The notes beneath the pieces are model-generated. The model searched no databases. It was not told the origin of the DNA and saw only the letters and a list, made by a program, of their open reading frames with translations. The translations under genes and the position numbers were made by a program. From Dermacentor variabilis (taxonomy: Eukaryota > Arthropoda > Arachnida > Ixodida > Ixodidae): a stretch of 64,000 bases of DNA. Positions 22,501-64,000 of the stretch are shown piece by piece; positions within the stretch are counted from its first letter, which is position 1, and every line of letters starts with the position of its first letter. The stretch is from positions 258,985,115-259,049,114 of the forward strand of contig NC_134568.1 in NCBI RefSeq assembly GCF_050947875.1. Reading direction: 5' to 3'.

Positions 22501-23243
22501 GCCTCGAGCTCGCGGCCAACAATACGGATGACGTTGTCACGGGTGGTAGCCTGACGTGGTCGACCCTCACATGTCGACGTAGCAGCATTGTTGGGTAGCC
22601 GCTGATGTGGTGTGTAATACGGCGGCTCTTAATTAGCCTGTTCAAGGCGACGGCATTCTTTAATGATGGCGTCGATTGTCGAGACGTTGCCGAAAACAAG
22701 CAAATTGAAAGCGTCGTCGGCGATGCCTTTTAGGACATGTGACACTTTATCAGCTTCAGACATAGCGTCGTCAGCTTTTCGGCATAGAGCCAAGACGTCG
22801 AGGATGTACGAAACGTACGGCTCTGTAGATGTCTGAACACGAGAAGCAAGAGCCTTTCTCGCGGCAACCTTGCGGTCAATGGGGTCGCCGGAAGCTTTTC
22901 TTTGAAATTGTCCCAACTGGTTATCTCATCGTCATGCGTCTGGTGCCACACGCGTGGAATGCCGCCGAGATAAAAGATGACATTGGCGAGCATAATGGTT
23001 GGGTCCCACCTGTTATTAGCGCTGGCATGTTCATATAGCTTGATCCATTCGTCAACGTCCTGTCCCTCCATGCCAGAGCACACCAGGGTCATGATGTTGG
23101 GCAACCGTGACGACGGGAGCAGTCGGACAAGCCGAAGCCGTTGCAGAGGTGGTCTCGTCACCGGGAGGCATGGTGACAAGCTCGATGTACCGACCACTCC
23201 GGAGTTCCGTGGCGAGGACGGGGATCGCTCACCTCCACCAGAA

Positions 23244-23530
23244 TGTTACGTGTAGAAAAACACAGACGGAAGAGGTTATTTACAAGCTATTTACACTGGA
23301 CTGGAGCCAGAGCACCAGGCCGACATTTTTGTTGTTGTAGCCTGTGGCACGTGTGGCTCCTACCCACGATGGGGGATTGGCCAAGAAATGGGTGGATCAT
23401 ACCAAAATAATATAGAGCATAAATTTCCTAATATCTATGGGAATCTTTCTCGCGCCAAGCGCACAGACCCACTTCGTCGTCGTTCTCGCGGCGGCTCGTC
23501 TCTCGGGTATCTACCGATAATATCGTAATA
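23244..23530 (-). repeat. 5' LTR of the gypsy element, with 118-bp insertion
   Basis: Matches the LTR at 17606-17774 on both sides of an extra block at about 23331-23448 that reads GTTGTTGTAGCCTGTGGCAC ... GGGAATCTTT. Next to it on the element strand, TGGTGGAGGTGAGCG is a likely primer-binding site. Confidence 0.8.
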
Positions 23531-23534
23531 ATAT

Positions 23535-25190
23535 TATACTCGATCTTCAGGATGGAATGTTGAATTTATATTCATTACCTTCGTAAATTCATTCTACTCC
23601 GCGACCAATTTTGAGCAAGCTTTCTTTTTGTCCTGCATGACTTGCTAGCAATGTTAGCAACGTTTCTTTGGTATTTAGTCCTAGTCCCATAATTATACAG
23701 CCTGCTGAATATTCCATCTAGTCCTGTTGTGGTGCAGAGCTTGATTTCTACCTCGCCCTTTCTTACTTTTTCAGTTGAGATTCTTCGGCTCTATTTCATT
23801 TTCTGAATTTATTTTCTTACCATTGCAGCCTCGACCGCATCGCCACATCTCGACCGGGTTTCACTGCATGCTTGGGCGTTTGCGCATGCTTGGAACAACT
23901 GAGCTGAGTGTTCAGAATATCCCTACGTTACCGAGTTTAACACCATTCAGAAGGATACAACCACCACCTGCTGTTTATTTGTGAGGCAGCTATGCCTTCT
24001 CTCCTGAGTGTTTTCTTTGTATTTGTGCCTCAGGGCTTAAGGTCTCCCTGCAGTGGAGGGGGGGGGGGGGGGGTTGGTCATTCTACGTGACAGTCGGCTT
24101 CGCGTTAACTCTCACAGGTCACAGAAGTTTTGTTTGGCACGTTCACGTTTTGTTCACTTTATTGGCGCTGAAAAAGCCAGGTTCAAACAGTGTTAAGAGG
24201 CCAACTTTATCAAGAAATTAACAAATTTTTATGGGTGTTCTGTAAACAAATATATTATTCTGAGGGTATTTGGGGCATTTATTTCATGTGTCGATTCAAT
24301 CAAGCACATAGAGAAAACTGCATTTTGGAAACGTTTTTTTTAAAGATAACACGGGAGGTAAAGGGTTAAAGGTATGTGAACCCAAAGCAAATAAGTCTAG
24401 GTCTTTTAGCACGCGTCTTTGGTAAAACACAGCACTCATAATGCACAACTAAACGAATGAAAGTGAACTGGTAACCTAAAGAAACCAAGGTGAACCTTCA
24501 CTGATTCACGAGCAGGTAACTTCACGCTCAGGTGGCTCATGAAGCAGTATGCTGTGTCAAAAGTCATAGTCGAACAAGTGCGCTGAGCATGTGCACTGCC
24601 TCGGGGAAATGCATGCAGCAGTACGACAATACCTGCATTCCTGTTGCTCATGCCACATCAACCGACTAATCGCGATTAAATCATTAATCGCAAAATTGGA
24701 GAGTTAGAATCGCCCCGCACATGGCATTACTGGTAATAGAATCGCATTCAGCGTTTGTTGAATGGGTACCGTAGTGCTACGGTGGACCTACCGAGGGTGA
24801 GGGGGGGGGGCAAGCCCATCCTCAGAAAGTGGAGGGGAGCGCTACCCCCCCCCCCCCCGGGCCTCCCCAGGCATTAAGCACTCACCTACGTTCACGTAAG
24901 CGTTGATCATTGACGGTGCGCAGCGGTGTGTCAACAGGCTCCAGATCTGCTATAAATTCAAACGAATTGCCTGGAGTGGGGGCGATATTGGTCACGAATC
25001 CGAGAGCCTCCTGGTAACGTTTCGCGTAATACCGTTTTGGCTATAAAGTCTACCTGATTGTGTGGACGTGCTTACGTACTGCGCTTGTTTACTCCAAACG
25101 CCTTCACTGAAACACGTGCAGAATGTTGAAGTAAAACGAGGCCACCAGGAGGCATAACCTACTCCTCGACACCGCGGTGGAAGCGGAATA
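23535..25190. other. Gene-free DNA between gypsy element and acyl-CoA synthetase
   Basis: No gene was recognised. It includes a G-run at 24057-24074 and G/C runs at 24799-24808 and 24845-24858. I looked here for the missing last exon of the acyl-CoA synthetase (a segment ending in a PK-x-x-x-GK motif) and did not find it. Confidence 0.4.
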
Positions 25191-25199
25191 TGCACGCAC

Positions 25200-59865
<34,666 letters not shown>

Positions 59866-60471
59866 ACCACGGGGCTGCGGTGTCTCGTGGATGCGCGCTA
59901 TCTGTCTTGGCTTTCGTGTTGCGCCGCCCGTCCCCCCTTACCGCGAGCCTTTCTATCGGCGCCTTTCGGGCTATCAGCGCCGGCCTGTGGCAGGTCATCT
60001 TAGATTCGAGCCCGTACGCGCAGCGCGGTGAGTCAGATAAGGCCGCTAGCTTCTGGGGAATCGGCGCGTGTATATTGACGACGAGAGCAAGCCCTCCGCG
60101 AAACTCCTTCGAGATATTCCGCAGGACTCATGATTTGTAACGAGGAACTTGCGGCTGAACCGGCATCTGGCGACTGTTTATACAGCGAGATGCAAGCATG
60201 CAACGGCATAAATATAGGACTTCTGTTAGAAAAAGAGCTAGGTTATCCGAGCCTCTTTCCCGATATCCCTGAAGTCGTTATTTTGATGATTTGTGTCATA
60301 AATCAGTGTCAGAAAGCAACCTCCGCGCTCAATACCGCGACTGTTGCCACGCCGTGTATAGTGGATATCCTGTGACATTCCCGCTACTACAAAGGTTTAA
60401 GCATTTAAAAAGACAAGTTCAGAACGGAATCAAAGCTGTATACCCTTGGCGCGCTAAATGCTCGACAGCAA
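59866..60471. other. Region upstream of acyl-CoA synthetase exon 1
   Basis: This should hold the 5' UTR and promoter if exon 1 is the first exon. I see no convincing TATA box or initiator on the minus strand and no other gene. Confidence 0.3.
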
Positions 60472-60638
60472 GGGGGTATTCTGTAAGCGTCCACCTATAT
60501 CCAACATGTCAATTTCCTCTGCTGCCTGGCTGGGCTGGTGTACGCGTGAGAAGGAGACAGGCGCCTCCAGCCAATCAGCACTTCAGCAGCAGACGAAATG
60601 GACATGTCCACTAGGTGGACGCTTACAAAATATCCCCC
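60472..60638. mobile_element. MITE with ~25-bp terminal inverted repeats
   Basis: The left end GGGGGTATTCTGTAAGCG TCCACCTA faces the right end TAGGTGGACGC TTACAAAATATCCCCC. The body contains GGAGACAGGCGCCTCCAGCC and a copy of ACATGTCC. It is 167 bp long with no coding capacity. The right G/C-run hides any target duplication. Confidence 0.7.
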
Positions 60639-60689
60639 CCCCCCTCCGATCTATATATACCGACACGCCGCTCGTGGTCCGTGGGCGTC

Positions 60690-61420
60690 AATGATGCTCA
60701 CAAGTATACTCACAAGCTCCCCTAAGTTGTCGAGAGCCCGACGAGACTCTCCTCCCTGGAATCCCTGAATGCACCACAATGTGACCCACTGGGTATGAGT
60801 ATGAGACTCGGTTCACAGGTCCCGACAAAGCGACAGTTTTGGGTACGCACGTGGTATGTATCGTAGTCTCTGCTGCTGTGATCGGCCGTTCACCCCGCGA
60901 CACCCCTCGGTCACGGCTCGCACGATTATGGGGAACGGGCCAACGGCCTCGTCAAAATGGTTCTTGACACGGATGAATTATGACCAGCGCGGGAATTCCT
61001 CGTTCAGGAGAGGTTTGAGCAATTAGCGATGATACGGCTGTCACCTGTCCGCAGCACAAACTGGCGCGTCCAAGCCGGAGACGCGGTCAGTGCGATGATC
61101 CGGCCATCGTTTTCAGAGTACGATCGGAGTCAGCGAAAAGGGCAACCTACCTCCGGATTGGTGGGACCTGATGTAATCGGTCTTCTGACACCGGATTGGT
61201 GGGACCTGATGTCATCGGCCTCCTGACAACGGATTGGGAGAAGTGACTAAACAATGATCACGCAAGGCATAAAAGGAGCTACGGACGGCGGGAGTGATCG
61301 GCGACTACCACTTCATCAGCAACTTTTCTGTTTTACTTTGCATTTCCTTGTACTTATGTAAATATATACGTGTTTGTCAAACGTCCTGAATATCGGACCC
61401 AGCCTCACGTTCACTCACTC
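60690..61420 (+). other. LTR-like segment with 38-bp tandem repeats
   Basis: Two to three tandem units around GGATTGGTGGGACCTGATGT (61151-61235) lie just upstream of GGCATAAAAGGAG (about 61266), a TATA-like box. This suggests the U3-R part of an LTR. No partner LTR, ends or target duplication were found. Confidence 0.3.
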
Positions 61421-61559
61421 CTCCACGAGGAAAGAGGATCCCACGTCTTCGAACCCCCGAGTCGCAACATTGAGCAATCAGAGCGTGGAAGGCGTTGTCT
61501 TCTTCATAAACTAATGAACGTTAAAAAATTAAATTTATATACCAGTGAGCTACTGTAAT

Positions 61560-62520
61560 GCGATAACATTATGGCGTTATAACGATGAGGTTCGTGTGTT
61601 ATTTTAACCGAGGTGTTGCCTCGGTGCCAGAAAGAAACAAAGCCGGCTGTCAATTTAGCCCACACACACGAAAGAAGCACACTTTATATATCAACAATTA
61701 AAGAGTGGCAAGCAGCGTAGCTGCGTTGAGTTCACAAAACCTCAGCATCAATTATTAGGAGGTGTCACAGCATGCAAGTGCAAACACAGTGCAAGAAATC
61801 TCACATGCTTAAACATAATCTCGTGGCTTAACGCCGTCTTGACGAATGTGCAGTGTTAACCAGAGAGTCCGAGTTGATCTCATCAATACTTTGGAAAGGA
61901 AAAGTTGACCGGTTGTTTCCTTATCCTGATGAGAAGCGCGGACGGCGAAGGCAGAGCAGTGACACCTGTAGACGCTCAAGGATGGTGAAGCCCCTGTCTG
62001 GTTGTCGAAACGTCGCCCACGTCTCCTCACAGCGGAAGAAACGCCACTGGTCGACGGGGATCCATGGAAGTTGTTCTGTGTGGAGGCCTCTGCAAGGCCG
62101 GGTCCGGGAGCCCGTCGATCCTACGCCTCCGCACCTCAGCAGCCTTCCCACGGTTCTTGTCACGTCGTTAGGAGACGCCATGCCTTTGGGAAAAGAGCAA
62201 AGTCGGCTATGTATAGGTAGCAGAGGCCCCGTGAGCCCAGGCTCGCAGAGTCCTCCACCTGGCATTCGATGTTTATCCATAGACATGGCTTTGTTAGAAC
62301 CACCTTCACACAGAGCAGTGCGCGACTACCGCCACTTCTGTCACGTGTCTCTCTACGTCACATCACTGCGCTGCTCATTTCGCGTTCCGTCGCTTTCATT
62401 TCACCAGCTGCTCCGCCGATGACATACTTTACCACATCGTCGAATGCCAAGTTTTCATCTCTACAATGCCATCGCATTGAATGACACCTTTGAGGGGACA
62501 GATACCGTGTACTTGTATCA
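61560..62520. other. Unassigned DNA
   Basis: Several open frames of 70-190 residues occur on both strands without recognisable domains. The compositional change suggests retroelement sequence but I cannot assign it. Confidence 0.3.
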
Positions 62521-62524
62521 GGGT

Positions 62525-63243
62525 CGGCCCGCCTTGTTTTGCGTCGATACTAATAACGAAGGCCGGTGAGTGTCCTGTATACTTCTATCGCATCAAAGCA
62601 GGTGTGACGAGGTTTATTTGGCTCTTCAAGCGGCAGCCAGAAACACAGCGTCAGCAGCGATAGCTCAGCTAGATCGGCGAACTGGTCGCGCGACACGCTA
62701 TGGCGACAGCACTTTCTAACGTGCCGGTCTTCTTCTGGCTCCGAGACACGCGATGGCAACGGGACTTTCCATCCAGTGCCATTCGTCTTCCTTACAATCG
62801 CCCCCCCCCCCCCCGCCTCGCTGAAGGAGCCATCCATCGATGGGTTCATAATAAGGCTTGAGCCTCTCTGCATGAACAATTTCACTTCCCCGGTGACAGT
62901 GTGATCACTTGGGGGCGTACTCGACGATGTAATTGAGGGGCGAAGTTGGGGCAATAACACGATAAGGACTATCAAACTTCGGCAGTAGTTTGGAAGAGAG
63001 GCCAGCGGACTCGAACATGGGACCCAGAGTCATACAAGGGATTCAGTCGGGAAGGTAGGAGCAGGTCGGCCGTCGTCACGTCGAAGCTTTTGGCGGGGTT
63101 GGTCTGCGGTAGTGAGCGAGCGGACGAGCTTCCGAGATTCATCGGCATGCTTAGCGCCAGTGGAAACAGGAGTGCACTCTGAAGCATCTGCAGGCTGATG
63201 TAGAGAAATTGCGCCAATGGTATAGGAAGGTTCACGGCCGTAT
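62525..63243 (-). pseudogene. Gypsy-type pol 3' end plus LTR start
   Basis: On the minus strand from 63243 the frame reads LPYGREPSYTIGAISLHQPA, then RKLVRSLTTADQPRQKLR and DGRPAPTFPTESLV, the end of a Ty3/gypsy integrase with its GPY/F-proximal region. A frameshift near 63025 moves the remainder to VLIVLLPQLRPSITSSSTPP and DHTVTGEVKL. A G-run at about 62814-62801 (element strand) fits a polypurine tract. It is followed by TGTAAGGAAGACG as the LTR start and CCAAATAAACCTCG as its polyadenylation signal (about 62618). It is cut off at 63243 by the next repeat. Confidence 0.65.
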
Positions 63244-63660
63244 GGAAGGGAAAAAGTCGCAGCTTCTCCTGAAAGGCGAAGCATCTATTGCGATAGCAAA
63301 TTAGTAGACAGCGATACGAAGTAAGGATAGTAGTTTTATCGGCCGTATAAACTTGTAAACATTCGCTTACTAGCTAACAGGCATGATATCACGCGCGAAC
63401 AGGCAAACATCAACACATCTCACTCGATGACCGCGGAAACTCGCTGTCAAAATGCTCGAGTGAGGAAGCGCGGCATGCAGCAGCGAGCGAATTGACCTTC
63501 GTGCTGTCTCTGGCTTCAACGCCAACTAAGCGGCGAAAATGCAGCGCACACGAAGCTATCAGCACTCTGCCCCCATCGCAGATCGCTTTCAAGATAAAGC
63601 CCGCGCCATTGGCCTCGAGCTCCACCACTGGAAAAGCTGGCGCCACCGTCAGCGTTACGC
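63244..63660 (+). repeat. GC-rich dispersed tick repeat, copy 6
   Basis: Starts AAAAAGTCGCAGCTTCTCC and runs through TTGCGATAGCAAATTAGTAG, CATTCGCTTACTAGC, AAATGCTCGAGTGAGGAAG, GCGAGCGAATTGACCTTCGT, CATCGCAGATCGCTTTCAAG. It abuts the gypsy fragment at 63243, so it may have truncated it. Confidence 0.5.
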
Positions 63661-64000
63661 GCTATTAGGGATCACGTGTACATAGCGGCCGCGTCGGCTG
63701 CTTCGGGAGCGCCGAAGCGAGCTGAAAACGAGTTTAAATTCCCTCGTACGCTGCGGTCCTCATTTAGTGGCGAGATTTTCCCGCTTCGAGTGTCTCCTTT
63801 ACAACGCTTGAAAGCACTACAATAGGTAGCGGCTGCCTTTGAAGGCGCGCAACAAGGTAGGCTACTGCTCCGTGCCGCAATGCCGAACGTACGCAACGGA
63901 GCCCGGTGTCAGCGTTAATCACACGTAGCCGCAGGATATGAAGCTGCGTGAAGCTTGGCTCGCGAAACATAAAACCGGCAAACAGTCATCGGCTACAACT
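63661..64000. other. Unassigned window end
   Basis: Nothing recognised in the last 340 bp. Confidence 0.3.

Larger units (their letters stand above)
17811..23197 (-). pseudogene. Degraded gypsy gag-pol
   Basis: Minus-strand frames from the right: Gag capsid-like segment (23197-22629, with MGQFQRKAS and CRKADDAMSEADKV). Next a degenerate zinc knuckle CYHCCRIGYVARHC (about 22330) in which the His is Tyr. The aspartic protease has ALIDTGAHLSIM (about 21880). Reverse transcriptase has [18 protein letters not shown] (about 20910), MPFGLCNAPATF (20669) and catalytic CYLDDIIV (about 20585). RNase H has LRTDASGHGVGAALA (about 20130) and VVTDRHALCWL (about 19940). Integrase starts near 19570, is interrupted by a Ruka, then shows the CELCQRRK zinc-binding cysteines (about 19160) and TTSYHPQTNGLTERLN (about 18800). 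The tail has YTGPYRVLRQVTDVTYEI (about 17950). A one-base shift near 20790, a stop near 20675 and the insertions break it. Confidence 0.88.
17602..23534 (-). mobile_element. Ty3/gypsy LTR retrotransposon, conventional order, degraded
   Basis: The element is bounded by LTRs at 17606-17774 and 23244-23530, each running TGTTACGTGTAGAAA ... GATAATATCGTAATA on the plus strand. A 4-bp target duplication ATAT lies at 17602-17605 and 23531-23534. Read on the minus strand the order is Gag, protease, reverse transcriptase, RNase H, integrase, GPY/F-type C-terminus, the usual Ty3/gypsy order. Three later insertions break it: a LINE tail (18285-18675), a Ruka SINE (19279-19511) and 118 bp inside the 5' LTR (23331-23448). 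Removing the first two rejoins the integrase frame cleanly. The RT also carries a frameshift near 20790 and a stop near 20675, so the element is dead. Confidence 0.9.

Noticed and set aside
61853..62422. 189-residue plus frame
   Set aside because: No recognisable domain; overlapping frames on both strands, in likely retroelement-derived DNA.

Overview
The window looks like intron-rich, repeat-dominated nuclear DNA of a hard tick (Ixodidae). The strongest sign is eight copies of a tRNA-headed SINE that I recognise as the ixodid family Ruka. Decayed LINEs, gypsy LTR elements, foldback elements and long microsatellites agree with this. I see no bacterial, organellar or viral gene set.

Only one host gene is recognisable. 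It is a minus-strand AMP-binding acyl-CoA synthetase (4-coumarate-CoA ligase / firefly-luciferase-like), spread over nine coding exons between 59865 and 25200. Splice sites and phases agree at all eight junctions, and the joined frame is about 506 residues. It lacks only the C-terminal lysine-motif segment, whose exon I could not find. The introns carry most of the other features.

Layout: 1-5250 holds a broken DDE transposase, a hAT-type repeat with a nested Ruka, and a tandem cluster of palindromic units. 5395-9790 holds two LINE relics, a foldback element and a minisatellite. 11.7-16.2 kb holds more repeats and a LINE that carries a perfect 89-bp inverted repeat. 17602-23534 is a conventional-order Ty3/gypsy element (Gag-PR-RT-RH-INT, minus strand), broken by a LINE tail and a Ruka. 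25.2-33.4 kb holds exons 9 to 3, with a palindrome of about 1.7 kb in intron 5. 33855-46885 (intron 2) is a near-identical head-to-tail dimer of a second Ty3/gypsy element: LTR-internal-LTR-internal-LTR with one 4-bp target duplication at the outer ends. Exon 2 is at 48.5 kb and exon 1 at 59.7 kb, separated by an 11-kb intron with two related hAT-type elements and a 198-bp tandem repeat. 60-64 kb holds MITE and LTR pieces and the 3' end of another gypsy element.

The most striking system is the dimeric element. Each copy encodes one intact 1512-residue Gag-Pol in which integrase lies before reverse transcriptase/RNase H, a Ty1/copia-like order inside a Ty3/gypsy protein (the layout known from Gmr1-like elements). 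It sits beside a normal-order gypsy element in the same window.
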